From positions 682,001 to 746,000 of the forward strand of contig NZ_VLNY01000001.1 in assembly GCF_008297975.1 (NCBI RefSeq): a stretch of DNA of 64,000 bases, written 5' to 3'. Below the pieces are notes generated by a model, which was not told the DNA's origin, made no database searches, and worked only from the letters and a program-made list of their open reading frames with translations. The translations under genes were made by a program, and so were the position numbers. The DNA is from Antrihabitans cavernicola (GTDB lineage: Bacteria > Actinomycetota > Actinomycetes > Mycobacteriales > Mycobacteriaceae). Shown here piece after piece: positions 22,259 to 32,336 of the stretch (position 1 is the stretch's first letter; each line of letters starts with the position of its first letter).

Positions 22259-22860
22259 GACGGGGCCTCCAGATCGAATCGGCGAGGCGGACTGAGCCTC
22301 CACCGAGACGAATATGCCATCTGAGCAGAGTCTCCACACAATTATCCACAGATGTGGAGAAACACAGGGATGTTACTTGGGCTCCCGTGTGCTTGTCGAA
22401 AATCGCTGTGACCTGGTCGGATTCGCCGTGACCAAAGTTAGTGCAACCTAAGAAGGCGCAAGAATGTGTGGTGAACCGCCTACCCGATGGCTCGGCGGTG
22501 CAGAGATCGACATCGACGGCGGTCGCGGTCCCACGTCACACACATTCGGCCAAGCTAGCAACTGCGTATCGTTCTCGAGAGCAAACAGGGCAAGTTCATT
22601 CGTTCGACCGGGTTTGACCCGATTGATAGGCCCCAGTACCCTCGTACAGTCACCCGTTGGTGAGGTGGCGGCTTTGTGCTGAGTGGATTTGGTACGAGTC
22701 TCCGTGATCGCCTGCGCCGGCATTTGCCGCATGAAGTTCGCGGTACATCGCCGATGGATCGACCATAGTTTTTGTTCGAACCTCAGCTTTGAGAAACCAT
22801 AGCTGTAAGACCCACCGAAGGCACCGAGGCGGTGCCACCGAATTTCTAGGAGTGTTGACC
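22259..22860. other. dnaA-rpmH divergent intergenic region
   Basis: 602 bp without a supported gene. It carries a DnaA box TTATCCACA (22342-22350) with a flanking TCTCCACAC/GATGTGGAG, and the promoters of dnaA (minus) and rpmH (plus). The small hairpin GGCACC-GAGGC-GGTGCC at 22820-22836 is in the rpmH leader. A 72-codon plus-strand frame (22464-22682) has no ribosome site or family resemblance and is not called. Confidence 0.6.
22342..22350. promoter_or_regulatory. DnaA box upstream of dnaA
   Basis: A consensus TTATCCACA lies about 85 bp upstream of the dnaA TTG start. It is suitable for DnaA autoregulation or as an accessory origin element. Confidence 0.75.
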
Positions 22861-23004
22861 GTGGCCAAGGGCAAGCGGACGTTCCAGCCGAACAACCGAC
22901 GCCGCGCGCGTGTTCACGGCTTCCGTCTCCGGATGCGTACCCGTGCGGGTCGTGCCATCGTTTCGGGGCGTCGCCGTAAGGGCCGCGCTTCGTTGACTGC
23001 CTGA
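22861..23004 (+). CDS. rpmH: Ribosomal protein L34
   Basis: A 47-residue, highly basic protein starting at [23 protein letters not shown] and [20 protein letters not shown] follow, as in all bacterial L34. A TAGGAG lies 10 bp upstream of the GTG. It is first in the conserved rpmH-rnpA-yidD-yidC order divergent from dnaA. It is part of the large ribosomal subunit. Confidence 0.98.
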   Translation: MAKGKRTFQPNNRRRARVHGFRLRMRTRAGRAIVSGRRRKGRASLTA

Positions 23005-23100
23005 TTCCAGGCTCTCGGATGCTCGACTCTGGGCTTCCTCCGCTCCTCGCTCCTACGTCGCTGCGATGCTCGGGCGCCGTCGTCTTCGGGCGGCTGCCGC

Positions 23101-23481
23101 GTGTTGCCTGAGCCGCATCGGCTGCATCATCACTCGGAATTCTCCCGGACGGTGCGCCGCGGTCATCGGATCGGGAAGCGTGACATCGTCGTGCACGCCT
23201 TCGACCGAGCGAGGCTGACAACCGATACCGGTCCGGAACTTTCTTTCGGTGGACCGCGTTTCGGTCTCATCGTCAGTAAATCGATCGGCAACGCCGTCGA
23301 GCGACACAGCGTCGCTCGACGGCTTCGTCATGTCTGCAGCGAATTGCGCGATGAGGTCAGGCCGGATGTCGATGTGGTGATTCGGGCTCTGCCCGGTGCC
23401 GCGTCGTCTTCCTCGGCCGAGCTGCTTCGGCAAGTGCGCAGCGGCGTGACCAAGTTGAAAGTGCTGGGAACCGAGCAGTGA
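23101..23481 (+). CDS. rnpA: Ribonuclease P protein component
   Basis: A 126-residue basic protein that binds RNase P RNA and helps 5' tRNA maturation. It starts GTG-TTG ([21 protein letters not shown]) and has the signature [25 protein letters not shown] and [10 protein letters not shown]. The spacing to rpmH is 96 bp and the stop overlaps the yidD GTG start (GTGA). Confidence 0.96.
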   Translation: MLPEPHRLHHHSEFSRTVRRGHRIGKRDIVVHAFDRARLTTDTGPELSFGGPRFGLIVSKSIGNAVERHSVARRLRHVCSELRDEVRPDVDVVIRALPGAASSSSAELLRQVRSGVTKLKVLGTEQ

Positions 23482-23819
23482 GTCAGCTGCGTCGGATCCT
23501 CGCCGCAATCAGATCGTTCCCAGTCCGGGCACTGATCTTCTGCATCCAGCTCTACCGCACCTACGTCTCTCCCCTGCGGCTCCCGACGTGTCGGTTCACT
23601 CCGACCTGTAGCGAGTACGCGGTCGAGGCGCTCCGTGAGTTCGGAGTGATACGAGGCTTGGTGCTCACCGTCGTTCGGTTGGCGAAATGTGCGCCCTGGC
23701 ACCCTGGAGGATGGGATCCCATCCCGGAGCGCCGGCACAGGCGATGCGCCGCCGATGACGCCCAGACCGCAAGTGATCACCACAGCGTGGTGAGTATGAA
23801 CGAACAGAGGAGTGCATAG
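23478..23819 (+). CDS. yidD: Membrane protein insertion efficiency factor YidD
   Basis: A 113-residue protein. It starts at a GTG overlapping the rnpA stop. The family core, [27 protein letters not shown], with three conserved Cys and then [11 protein letters not shown], is complete. YidD aids Sec/YidC-dependent membrane insertion. The C-terminal 35 residues are a variable hydrophilic tail. Confidence 0.95.
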   Translation: MSQLRRILAAIRSFPVRALIFCIQLYRTYVSPLRLPTCRFTPTCSEYAVEALREFGVIRGLVLTVVRLAKCAPWHPGGWDPIPERRHRRCAADDAQTASDHHSVVSMNEQRSA

Positions 23820-23822
23820 CGC

Positions 23823-24962
23823 GTGCTCGACTTCATCTATTACCCGGTCTCGTGGATTCTGTGGTTCTGGCACAAGGTGTTCGGTGCAATTCCGTTCCTT
23901 GGTCCCTCCAGCGGAATCGCATGGGCGCTGTCGGTGGTCTTCCTGGTCTTCACCCTGCGCTTGGTGTTGTACAAGCCCTTCGTGAAGCAGGTGCGCACAA
24001 CCCGTCAGATGCAGGAGCTGCAGCCGCAGATCAAGGCGCTGCAGAAGAAGTACGGCAAAGACAAGCAGCGCATGGCGACGGAGATGCAGAAGCTCCAGAA
24101 GGAGCACGGCTTCAACCCGATCATGGGTTGCTTGCCGGTGCTGGCGCAGGCGCCTGTCTTCATCGGTCTTTACCACGTGTTGCGGTCGTTCAACAGGACG
24201 AGTCACGGGTTCGGCCAGCTCGGCCTCGATCCCGCCGTCAACCGCACGATCCCGAACTATGGCTTCAGCGTCCAGGACGTCAACTCGTTCCTCGACGCTC
24301 GACTGTTCGGCGCACCGATCTCGGCGGCCATCACGACCACCACCGATCAGATGCATGCCTTCGAGAACGCGACGCTAGGTCTCGGTATCCCGAGCAAGGT
24401 CAACCTCGCGTTGGTAGCGGCACCACTGATGATCATCGCCAGCATCGCGACGCACTTCAACTCCCGCGCTTCCGTTGCCCGACAGACCGAGGCAGCAGCC
24501 GCGCAGCCGCAAGCGGCGATCATGAATAAGCTGGCTCTCTACGTGTTCCCGCTCGGTGTTCTGGTCGGTGGCCCATTCCTGCCGATCGCCATCCTGCTGT
24601 ACTGGGTCGCCAACAACATCTGGACCTACGCGCAGCAGCACTTGGTCTTCGGCAAGATCGACAAAGAAGAGCAGGCGAAGAAGGCCGAAGCCATCGAGCG
24701 TCGCGCGACCAACGCGCCGAAGCCGGGTGCCAAGCCGCAGGCGAAGGCGGCGGGCAAGGCAGCTCTCACCGATGATGTGTCGGACTCGGCAGTGGAGTCG
24801 GAGTCGGACGGCGTCGAGGTCGAGAGCCTTGCCACTCCCCCGTCGAAGCCGCGGCCCGGAGCCAAGGCTGCGAACCGTCCCGGACAGAAGAAGCCGTCCG
24901 GGCAACGCAAGAGCGGCGGTAACGCCAATCGCGGTCGAGCCAATCAGAAGAAGCGACGCTGA
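23823..24962 (+). CDS. yidC: Membrane protein insertase YidC
   Basis: A 379-residue Oxa1/YidC-type insertase. It starts GTG-CTC ([21 protein letters not shown]) 4 bp after yidD. Five membrane segments include [21 protein letters not shown] and [24 protein letters not shown]-type helices. [20 protein letters not shown] is the cytoplasmic helical hairpin. [20 protein letters not shown] is the last helix. The C-terminal 100 residues are Lys/Ala/Pro-rich and disordered, probably ribosome or RNA binding. Confidence 0.96.
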   Translation: MLDFIYYPVSWILWFWHKVFGAIPFLGPSSGIAWALSVVFLVFTLRLVLYKPFVKQVRTTRQMQELQPQIKALQKKYGKDKQRMATEMQKLQKEHGFNPIMGCLPVLAQAPVFIGLYHVLRSFNRTSHGFGQLGLDPAVNRTIPNYGFSVQDVNSFLDARLFGAPISAAITTTTDQMHAFENATLGLGIPSKVNLALVAAPLMIIASIATHFNSRASVARQTEAAAAQPQAAIMNKLALYVFPLGVLVGGPFLPIAILLYWVANNIWTYAQQHLVFGKIDKEEQAKKAEAIERRATNAPKPGAKPQAKAAGKAALTDDVSDSAVESESDGVEVESLATPPSKPRPGAKAANRPGQKKPSGQRKSGGNANRGRANQKKRR

Positions 24963-25032
24963 GTCGCCTTGCCTTCAGGACAGACCGCTTCACACAAACC
25001 AGCACATACAGATCGAAGAGCAAGGGGATGAC

Positions 25033-25671
25033 GTGGCAGTGACAGATTCAGCGGCGACCGAATCAGCAGTAGAGATCGAAACGAAGTCGGAGTCGACGGG
25101 GTCGGCGTCCGATGTGGAATCCAGCGTGGCCGTGGTCGGTGACGATGTTGCCGACACCGCTAGCGATGCGGCGGAGACACCGGAGTCCGATGATGCAGAC
25201 GACGACTCCGACGACGATCTGGTCGAAGAGGGCGAGATCGCCGGCGACTACTTGGAACAGCTGTTGGATGTCCTGGACTTCGACGGTGATATCGATCTGG
25301 ACGTCGAAGGCGATCGCGCGATCGTGAGCATCGACGGCGGACGCGACCTGGCGAAGCTGGTGGGCCGCAAGGGCGAGGTGTTGGACGCACTCCAGGAACT
25401 CACTCGGTTGGCTGTCCAGCAGTCCACCGGTGACCGCAGCCGTTTGATGTTGGACATCGCAGGCTGGCGTGCGCAGCGTCGTGCCGATCTGACAGCACAG
25501 GGCCAAGAGGCCGCGCGCAAGGTGCTGGAGTCGGGCGAGCGCGAGGTGCTGACGCCGATGACTCCGTTCGAGCGGAAGATCGTGCACGACGCGGTCGCGG
25601 GCATCGAGGGTGTCGCCAGCGAGAGCGAGGGCGTGGAGCCGTCGCGCCGGGTGGTTGTCATCAAGGCGTAA
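25033..25671 (+). CDS. jag: Jag/KhpB-type R3H and KH single-strand nucleic-acid binding protein
   Basis: A 212-residue protein. The GTG start at 25033 follows AAGGGGATGAC. The first 80 residues are very acidic (ESDDADDDSDDDLVEEGE). A KH domain with GRKG (LVGRKGEVLDALQELTRLAVQQ) and an R3H domain (TPFERKIVHDAVAGIEGVAS with Arg and His) follow. Jag/KhpB proteins bind RNA and affect cell division and envelope growth. It is placed between yidC and rsmG as in other actinobacteria and ends at a strong terminator. Confidence 0.93.
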   Translation: MAVTDSAATESAVEIETKSESTGSASDVESSVAVVGDDVADTASDAAETPESDDADDDSDDDLVEEGEIAGDYLEQLLDVLDFDGDIDLDVEGDRAIVSIDGGRDLAKLVGRKGEVLDALQELTRLAVQQSTGDRSRLMLDIAGWRAQRRADLTAQGQEAARKVLESGEREVLTPMTPFERKIVHDAVAGIEGVASESEGVEPSRRVVVIKA

Positions 25672-25687
25672 ATGGATGGAGAGTGGA

Positions 25688-25730
25688 CGGGGCTTCCGGT
25701 CGTAATGACCGGGAGCCCCGTTTCTGTTTC
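25688..25730 (+). terminator. Intrinsic terminator of the rpmH-jag operon
   Basis: A 14-bp stem, CGGGGCTTCCGGTC / GACCGGGAGCCCCG, with one G-T pair has a GTAAT loop and is followed by TTTCTGTTTC. It lies 17 bp after the jag stop. Confidence 0.93.
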
Positions 25731-25768
25731 AGGCGCCTAAGTTACATCGATGTAGTTCTGATCGCTGA

Positions 25769-26449
<681 letters not shown>

Positions 26450-26513
26450 ACGTCTTCCACGTTTGACATTCTCATCGAGTCGTAGTGATTGCTGTTCTTG
26501 GTTAGGAGCCAAT

Positions 26514-27509
26514 ATGTCGGGTGGTCCATCGGATGTTTCACGTGAAACAGTTTCACGTGAAACACAGCAGGAGTCGGAGTCGCGCGACGACGAGTTCGCA
26601 GCGAATGCCTACACAGGGATCTCGATTTCGGATACGCCGATCGGAGCCGCCGCACAGCGAGCGAGCCAGGTGCTGCATCCGCACTCGGTCACGCTGCCGA
26701 AGCCGAAGAAGCGCCGCATGATCACCATCGCCAACCAGAAGGGCGGCGTCGGCAAGACCACCACTGCGGTCAACCTCGCATCGGCACTCGCCCTGCAAGG
26801 GCTCACCGTTCTGGTCGTCGATCTCGATCCCCAGGGCAACGCCAGCACCGCGCTCGGCGTCGATCACCATTCCGGTATCGACTCGAGCTACGAGCTGCTG
26901 ATCGGTGAGGTTGCGGCGAAAGACGCCATCCAGTCGAGCCCACACAGTGAACGGCTTTTCTGCATCCCCGCGACGATCGATCTCGCCGGCGCCGAAATCG
27001 AATTGGTCTCCATGGTCGCCCGCGAAGGTCGGCTGAAGACAGCACTCTCCGACGAGGCGCTCGAGGGCTTGGACATCGACTTCGTCTTGATCGACTGCCC
27101 GCCGTCGCTGGGTCTGCTCACCGTCAACGCGATGGTGGCCGCCAAAGAGGTGCTCATCCCGATCCAGTGTGAGTACTACGCATTGGAAGGCGTCGGCCAG
27201 TTGCTGCGCAACATCGAGCTGGTACAGGCGCACCTCAACCCCGCACTCCATGTGTCGACCGTGATCCTCACGATGTACGACGGCCGCACCAAACTCGCCG
27301 ACCAGGTGGCTGACGAGGTGCGCAACCACTTCGGCGATGCCGTTCTGAAGTCGGTGATCCCGCGCAGCGTGAAGGTCTCGGAGGCGCCCGGTTACGGCAT
27401 GACCGTGCTCGATTACGATCCCGGTTCACGTGGTGCGATGAGTTACTTGGACGCAGGCCGGGAACTGGCTTCCCGTACGAAGAGCGAGACGGAGAGTGTG
27501 GCCAGATGA
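26514..27509 (+). CDS. parA: Chromosome partitioning ATPase ParA/Soj
   Basis: A 331-residue ATPase. ATG 26514 follows TTAGGAGCC. The first 65 residues are a linker that includes two SRET repeats encoded by the tandem parS sites. The deviant Walker A motif is [18 protein letters not shown], with [13 protein letters not shown] and [17 protein letters not shown] as the other ATPase motifs. ParA acts with ParB and parS to segregate origins and, in mycolata, interacts with polar growth proteins. The stop overlaps the parB start (ATGA). Confidence 0.96.
   Translation: MSGGPSDVSRETVSRETQQESESRDDEFAANAYTGISISDTPIGAAAQRASQVLHPHSVTLPKPKKRRMITIANQKGGVGKTTTAVNLASALALQGLTVLVVDLDPQGNASTALGVDHHSGIDSSYELLIGEVAAKDAIQSSPHSERLFCIPATIDLAGAEIELVSMVAREGRLKTALSDEALEGLDIDFVLIDCPPSLGLLTVNAMVAAKEVLIPIQCEYYALEGVGQLLRNIELVQAHLNPALHVSTVILTMYDGRTKLADQVADEVRNHFGDAVLKSVIPRSVKVSEAPGYGMTVLDYDPGSRGAMSYLDAGRELASRTKSETESVAR
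26534..26564. promoter_or_regulatory. Tandem overlapping parS sites
   Basis: A perfect TGTTTCACGTGAAACA (26534-26549) is directly followed by a second GTTTCACGTGAAAC core (26550-26563). Both lie within the 5' end of parA and are translated as SRETVSRET. Confidence 0.95.
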
Positions 27510-28546
27510 GTCAGACGCGTAAGGGTGGTCTGGGACGCGGTCTTGCCGCACTGATCCCGACCGGCCCCGCCAACGGTGCACCCGGCCTGGGTAGCGCGGC
27601 GGCGGACGTGATGTTGGGTGTCGAACGACCCGCGGCTCCGACCTCGGCGGACTCGACTACATCGAAGAACGATCCGCAGGCGCCCGCAGCAGACGCACGC
27701 AACGTGGTCGTCGAAGAGCAACTCTCCCCCACCGGTGCTTCGTATCGCGAGATCCCGCCGGAGCAGATCAAGCCGAACCCCAAGCAGCCGCGTAGCGTTT
27801 TCGAAGAAGAAGCGCTCGCCGAATTGGTGCACTCGATCCGCGAATTCGGGTTGATGCAGCCGATTGTGGTTCGGCGAATCGCTGCCGACAGCTACCAGAT
27901 CGTCATGGGTGAACGTCGCTGGCGGGCCAGCCAGGAAGCGGGTCTTGCCGCGATTCCGGCGATCGTTCGCGAGACCGCGGACGAGTCGATGTTGCGCGAC
28001 GCTCTCTTGGAGAACATCCACCGCGTCCAGTTGAACCCGTTGGAAGAGGCTGCTGCCTACCAACAACTCCTCGAGGAATTCGACGTCACACACGATGAAC
28101 TTGCGACGCGGATCGGTCGATCGCGCCCCGTCGTCACCAATATGATTCGCCTCTTGAAGCTGCCGATCCCGGTGCAGCGACGCGTTGCGGCAGGCGTTCT
28201 CTCTGCCGGTCACGCCCGCGCGTTGCTTTCTCTCGACTCCGGCGCGGATGCACAAGAGTTGTTGGCCGCTCGCATCATCGCCGAAGGCCTGTCGGTGCGT
28301 GCCACCGAGGAAGCTGTCACGCTCGCAAACCGTGGCGACGACACCTCGACAACGCCCGCTCCCCGACGCAAACAAATTCAGATGCCGGGCCTTCAGGACG
28401 TCGCCGAGCGCCTCTCGGAGTCGTTCGATACGCGCGTGACGGTGAGCCTGGGCAAGCGAAAAGGCAAAATTGTGGTCGAATTCGGCTCGGTCGACGACCT
28501 GCAGCGGATCGTTGGGCTGATCGACAAGCAAGAAAGTAACCAGTGA
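27506..28546 (+). CDS. parB: Chromosome partitioning protein ParB/Spo0J
   Basis: A 346-residue CTPase/DNA-clamp protein. It starts [18 protein letters not shown]. The nuclease-like CTP-binding domain has [18 protein letters not shown] and [13 protein letters not shown]. The HTH that reads parS has [22 protein letters not shown]. The C-terminal dimerisation domain is [21 protein letters not shown]. It is translationally coupled to parA and near at least three parS sites. Confidence 0.96.
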   Translation: MSQTRKGGLGRGLAALIPTGPANGAPGLGSAAADVMLGVERPAAPTSADSTTSKNDPQAPAADARNVVVEEQLSPTGASYREIPPEQIKPNPKQPRSVFEEEALAELVHSIREFGLMQPIVVRRIAADSYQIVMGERRWRASQEAGLAAIPAIVRETADESMLRDALLENIHRVQLNPLEEAAAYQQLLEEFDVTHDELATRIGRSRPVVTNMIRLLKLPIPVQRRVAAGVLSAGHARALLSLDSGADAQELLAARIIAEGLSVRATEEAVTLANRGDDTSTTPAPRRKQIQMPGLQDVAERLSESFDTRVTVSLGKRKGKIVVEFGSVDDLQRIVGLIDKQESNQ

Positions 28547-28595
28547 CGTATTGGAAAGGTATAACTAGGCGCTGGTGATACGTCACTGTGACGTA
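28543..28595. promoter_or_regulatory. Triple TGACGTA repeat after parB
   Basis: GTGACGTAT (28543-28551), its inverted copy ATACGTCAC (28578-28586) and GTGACGTA (28588-28595) start at the parB stop codon. It can form a 9-bp stem hairpin or be a regulatory site for the GNAT gene about 160 bp downstream. Confidence 0.5.
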
Positions 28596-28754
28596 GCGAG
28601 CTTGATTGCCCTTGGCGATACTTGTAAACCGTTGCAGTGCAAAGTGTTTGGGTTATTGCCGTGCTTCGCCGGGACCGCGAAGTCTGATCGCCTATTCTTG
28701 AACACGAAATTCGATTCGAAGACAGCAGTCCGGGGTCTGGAGGGTGAGGGAGCA

Positions 28755-29471
28755 GTGTCGATTACCGTCACCGCCCTCACTCTCGACGGATTGGACCGCC
28801 TGCCGACCCACTCTCGGCGTTGCGTCTTCTGGGAAATGGATCCGGCGGTCGTTGTGCAGTCGCGCGAATTCACCGATCCGGTCTTCGAGAAGGAAGCGTG
28901 GCTCTCGACCGTTCTGCTCGAGTGGGGATCGTGCGGTCAGGTGGCAGCGGTCGACGGCCACTCGGCCGGCTGCGCTATCTATTCGCCGCCTGGTTCGGTC
29001 CCACGGGCCGGGCTGTTCCCAACCTCACCCGTCAGTGCCGACGCTGTGCTGCTGACAGCGCTCAATCTGGACAGGGGTGCCGGGCTCACAGGGATGGTCG
29101 ACGAGGACGGGCTGGCAAGTCGGCTGGTGCAGGCCGTGGTGGCCGATCTGATCCGGCGTGGCGTCCGTGCCATCGAAGCGTTCGGGATACACAAGACCGA
29201 CGAAGAGATCGACGAAGCGGTCGGCACTACCCCGCGTGCCACCGCTGCACTGGAATGCTCGCCTGCATCGTGCATGATCGGCGCAGACTTCCTGACGGGC
29301 GTCGGATTCGAAGTGGTTGCGCCACATCATCGATTCCCACGGCTCCGCCTCGAGTTGGATCGTGACCACGGCTGGAAGGCGGATGTGGAACACGCGCTCG
29401 AGCAGCTGCTCTCCGCAGCCGCGTTGACGGTCGCCGAAATCGGCGAACGAACAAAAGTGGGCGCGCACTGA
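28755..29471 (+). CDS. GNAT-like protein of the parB-cwlM interval (Rv3916c-type)
   Basis: A 238-residue protein. The GTG at 28755 follows GGAGGGTGAGGG. It matches by position and overall pattern the conserved protein encoded between parB and cwlM in M. tuberculosis. Parts resemble a GNAT fold (QVAAVDGHSAGCAIYSPPG, RAIEAFGIHKTDEEIDEA, CMIGADFLTGVGFEVVAPHHRFPRLRLEL), with the last strand typical of acetyltransferases. The usual acetyl-CoA loop is not obvious. The substrate is unknown. Confidence 0.75.
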   Translation: MSITVTALTLDGLDRLPTHSRRCVFWEMDPAVVVQSREFTDPVFEKEAWLSTVLLEWGSCGQVAAVDGHSAGCAIYSPPGSVPRAGLFPTSPVSADAVLLTALNLDRGAGLTGMVDEDGLASRLVQAVVADLIRRGVRAIEAFGIHKTDEEIDEAVGTTPRATAALECSPASCMIGADFLTGVGFEVVAPHHRFPRLRLELDRDHGWKADVEHALEQLLSAAALTVAEIGERTKVGAH

Positions 29472-29543
29472 ACGTGCGAACCGCGTGAGCATGGGGTCCC
29501 CTCACAACGTCCAGCGGAGGACGGGGTTCCCTGACTCGCGAGA

Positions 29544-30734
29544 TCAGCCGCGGTCGGCCGAAGCCAACTCTTCGGCGAGCAGTTCGGCGAAGGTGTAGGT
29601 ACCGGTCGGCTGATCGTCTTGACCCAGCAGGTACAGCCGCTTGACGGCAATGAGAATCGCCTCGGCGATCACGTCACGGAAGCGCGGATTGGTGAGCACC
29701 GCGCCGTCGTATTCGTTTGTCAGATAACCGATGTCGACCTGAATGGTCGGCATCTTGGTGAGGCGCAACAGGTCCCAGGTACGACCATGAGTTCTGCAGT
29801 CCTGCAACGATGTTCGAGCAACGACCTCACGCTGGATGAACCCGGAGAGAACCTGGCCGATCATCGAGGTGGATCCGTGCGAGTTGCCGAAGTGGAAGCT
29901 GGCGACGCCGTTGGCGGCGGGGCTGTCGTTGGCAGCGCAGCGTAGCGAGATCATCAGATCGGCATCGAATGCGTTGGAGGTCTCCGCGCGTTCCACGTCG
30001 GTGGGATTCGCCGAATGCGGACGGGATAGGAATGTCTCCATGCCGGTCGCTGCCATGCGGCCCTCGAGCCTGCTGCCGAGATCCCAGAGAATCTCGGACT
30101 CGTACATGTCACCGAACTCCGTCGGGACTGCGCGACCGTGATCGTCGCCACCGAGGCCCGGATCGATAACGATGCGCTTGCCGGTGAGCTGCGGGCCGGA
30201 CCGGTGGACCAGCTCTTCTTCGCTGATCCGATGTGGATTGCCACCGGTCACCCGGGCACCGAGCAGATCGAGCGAACGCAAGGTGTCCGGACCGCAGATG
30301 CCATCCGCGGACAGTCCGATCTCGCGCTGGAAGGCGGTGAGGCCTTCGTGCGTTTGCGGTCCGAAGTAGCCGTCGACGCGATCGACATAGAAACCCAGGT
30401 CCTGCAGCCGGCGCTGAAGGGTGGCGACGTCGTCACCGTAGAGCGGGGCGGACAACTGGTAGATGAGCGTGCGTGCACCCAACCGGTACGACGCTTCTTT
30501 CAGCGAGCGGTACGTGGCGGGACCCACCACGCCGTCGACGAGAAGACCGCGGTGCTGCTGAAAAGCGCGAACCGCGCTGTCGAGCGATGGATCGAACGCG
30601 GCATCGGGGGCGATCCAGTAGCTGCCGTTGACACCGTCGGCCGAATGCGCGTCGCGCAGAAAACCCAAACCGGCAAGAGTGCCTCTGATCTCGGCGACGG
30701 CAGGACCGTGGTCGCCGTTACGGAGACGATGCAT
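29544..30734 (-). CDS. cwlM: CwlM, inactive N-acetylmuramoyl-L-alanine amidase homologue
   Basis: A 396-residue protein. ATG 30734 follows AGGAAGG. Two peptidoglycan-binding (PGRP-like) repeats of about 70 residues (VRAFQQHRGLLVDGVVGPATYRSL, LQRRLQDLGFYVDRVDGYFGPQT) precede an Amidase_3 fold. The zinc-ligand region reads DPGLGGDDHG where active enzymes have DPGHGG, and ISLRCAAN where SLHAN is usual, so two ligands are lost. M. tuberculosis CwlM has the same losses and is a cytoplasmic, PknB-phosphorylated activator of MurA. The same role is expected here. It is downstream of trxA. Confidence 0.92.
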   Translation of the reverse strand: MHRLRNGDHGPAVAEIRGTLAGLGFLRDAHSADGVNGSYWIAPDAAFDPSLDSAVRAFQQHRGLLVDGVVGPATYRSLKEASYRLGARTLIYQLSAPLYGDDVATLQRRLQDLGFYVDRVDGYFGPQTHEGLTAFQREIGLSADGICGPDTLRSLDLLGARVTGGNPHRISEEELVHRSGPQLTGKRIVIDPGLGGDDHGRAVPTEFGDMYESEILWDLGSRLEGRMAATGMETFLSRPHSANPTDVERAETSNAFDADLMISLRCAANDSPAANGVASFHFGNSHGSTSMIGQVLSGFIQREVVARTSLQDCRTHGRTWDLLRLTKMPTIQVDIGYLTNEYDGAVLTNPRFRDVIAEAILIAVKRLYLLGQDDQPTGTYTFAELLAEELASADRG

Positions 30735-30817
30735 GCTGCCAAGCCTTCCTACCGGAGACAATTGTGGCGCGCGACACACCGAGGTGACGGGCGCATCGAA
30801 CGATTGTCGCAGAACGA

Positions 30818-30841
30818 CCCCCGATTTCGGCAAATCGGGGG
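30818..30841 (-). terminator. Hairpin after trxA
   Basis: A perfect 10-bp stem, CCCCCGATTT / AAATCGGGGG, with a CGGC loop lies 23 bp beyond the trxA stop. No T-run follows. It may be a partial terminator between trxBA and cwlM. Confidence 0.6.
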
Positions 30842-30863
30842 CCGGACACGAGGTCGAGAACGA

Positions 30864-31196
30864 TCAGATTACGTCGGAAAGATCCTTCAAAAGGGCTGCT
30901 TTGCCCTTGGCGCCGACGATCTGCTTCGCAGGCTTGCCGCCGGAGAACAGGATCATCGTCGGAATGGACATCACCTGGTAGTCCCGCGCCGTCGCCGGGT
31001 TCGCGTCGATATCGAGCTTGGCGATGGTGAGCTTCTCACCGTGCTCGGCAGCGATCTCGTCGAGTACAGGGGCAACCATCTTGCACGGGCCACACCACTC
31101 GGCCCAGAAATCGACAAGAACGGGCTTGTCGCTGGTGAGCACGTCGTCGGCGAACGAGGCGTCGGTGACGGTGATGGTGTTCTTTGATTCGGACAC
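30864..31196 (-). CDS. trxA: Thioredoxin
   Basis: A 110-residue thioredoxin. The GTG start at 31196 follows TAGGAG, 8 bp after the trxB stop. The active site is [38 protein letters not shown] is the conserved cis-Pro region. It is reduced by the adjacent TrxB and reduces cytosolic disulfides. Confidence 0.98.
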   Translation of the reverse strand: MSESKNTITVTDASFADDVLTSDKPVLVDFWAEWCGPCKMVAPVLDEIAAEHGEKLTIAKLDIDANPATARDYQVMSIPTMILFSGGKPAKQIVGAKGKAALLKDLSDVI

Positions 31197-31204
31197 GTTT
31201 ACTC

Positions 31205-32191
31205 CTAGTGGGTTGCGGAAAGCTGTGCGTCGGTAACGGTGTTGGCGGCGAGGTCGCCCTGGTCTGCGAGCCAGCGCTCGGCGTCGATGGCGGCCGAACA
31301 TCCGGTTCCCGCGGCGGTGATGGCCTGGCGGTAGGTGTGGTCGACCAAGTCGCCCGCAGCGAACACGCCGTCGACGCTCGTGTAGGTGGACGATCCCTTG
31401 ACCTGCACGTATCCCGCGTCGTCGATGTCGACCTGGCCCTTGACCAGCTCGCTGCGCGGATCGTGGCCGATGGCGACGAACATGCCGGTGACATCGAGGG
31501 TGGATTCTTCGCCGGTCACGGTGTCACGCAGGGTCACACCGGTGACGCTGTTCTCGCCGATGACGCCGGTGACAGCCGAGTTGGTGACGAACCGAATCTT
31601 CTCGTTGGCCTTTGCGCGTTCCAGCATGATTCGCGAGGCGCGGAACTCCTCACGGCGGTGCACGATGGTCACGCTGCGCGCGAACTTGGTGAGGAAGGTG
31701 GCTTCCTCCATAGCGGAGTCGCCACCGCCGATCACGGCGATGTCCTGCTCCTTGAAGAAGAAGCCGTCGCAGGTGGCACAGGCGCTGACGCCGCGACCCA
31801 GCAAGTCCTGTTCGCCTGGAACGTCGAGGTAGCGGGCCGCTGCGCCCATCGCCAGAATGATCGCGCGCGTGTGGTGGACCTCGCCGTTGACCGTCACGGT
31901 CTTGATCGGGCCTGACAGATCGATCTCGTCGACATCTTCGGTTCGAATGTCGGTACCGAATCGCTGAGCTTGCTCGCGCATCTGCTCCATCAGGTCGGGG
32001 CCCATGATGCCCTCGCGGAAGCCTGGGAAGTTCTCCACCTCGGTGGTGGTCATCAGTGCGCCACCGAACTGGGTGCCCTCGAACTGGACGGGCGCGAGCT
32101 CGGCGCGAGCTGCATACACAGCCGCTGTATAACCGGCCGGCCCCGAGCCGACGATGATCAAGTCGCGGACGGTTGTCTCAGGGGTGCTCAT
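31205..32191 (-). CDS. trxB: Thioredoxin reductase
   Basis: A 328-residue FAD/NADPH enzyme. The FAD motif is [19 protein letters not shown], the redox-active pair is in [10 protein letters not shown], the NADPH motif is [15 protein letters not shown], and the C-terminal FAD motif is [17 protein letters not shown]. It is in an operon with trxA and has a SigH-like promoter upstream. Confidence 0.98.
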   Translation of the reverse strand: MSTPETTVRDLIIVGSGPAGYTAAVYAARAELAPVQFEGTQFGGALMTTTEVENFPGFREGIMGPDLMEQMREQAQRFGTDIRTEDVDEIDLSGPIKTVTVNGEVHHTRAIILAMGAAARYLDVPGEQDLLGRGVSACATCDGFFFKEQDIAVIGGGDSAMEEATFLTKFARSVTIVHRREEFRASRIMLERAKANEKIRFVTNSAVTGVIGENSVTGVTLRDTVTGEESTLDVTGMFVAIGHDPRSELVKGQVDIDDAGYVQVKGSSTYTSVDGVFAAGDLVDHTYRQAITAAGTGCSAAIDAERWLADQGDLAANTVTDAQLSATH

Positions 32192-32227
32192 TCGGGCCTT
32201 CCAGGAGGGGAATCTGACTTCTCGATC

Positions 32228-32254
32228 AACAACAGGGTAAGGGTTGTTGTTCCC
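32228..32254 (-). promoter_or_regulatory. SigH-like promoter of trxBA
   Basis: On the minus strand GGGAACA (32254-32248) is followed by 17 bp and then GTT (32230-32228), close to the redox-stress sigma consensus GGAAYA-N16-17-GTT. It lies 37 bp upstream of trxB. Disulfide-stress control of trxB is established in relatives; the match here is by eye. Confidence 0.5.
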
Positions 32255-32336
32255 GTGGATGGCCGAAGCTACTCGTGTCGGTCGACGTCGCGGAACGAGA
32301 GGATGAAGGTCCTGATCGGGCGGTCGCTGTAACTGA

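Noticed and set aside
22464-22682. A 72-codon frame in the dnaA-rpmH gap
   Set aside because: No ribosome site, no family similarity, and it lies within the expected origin/promoter region.
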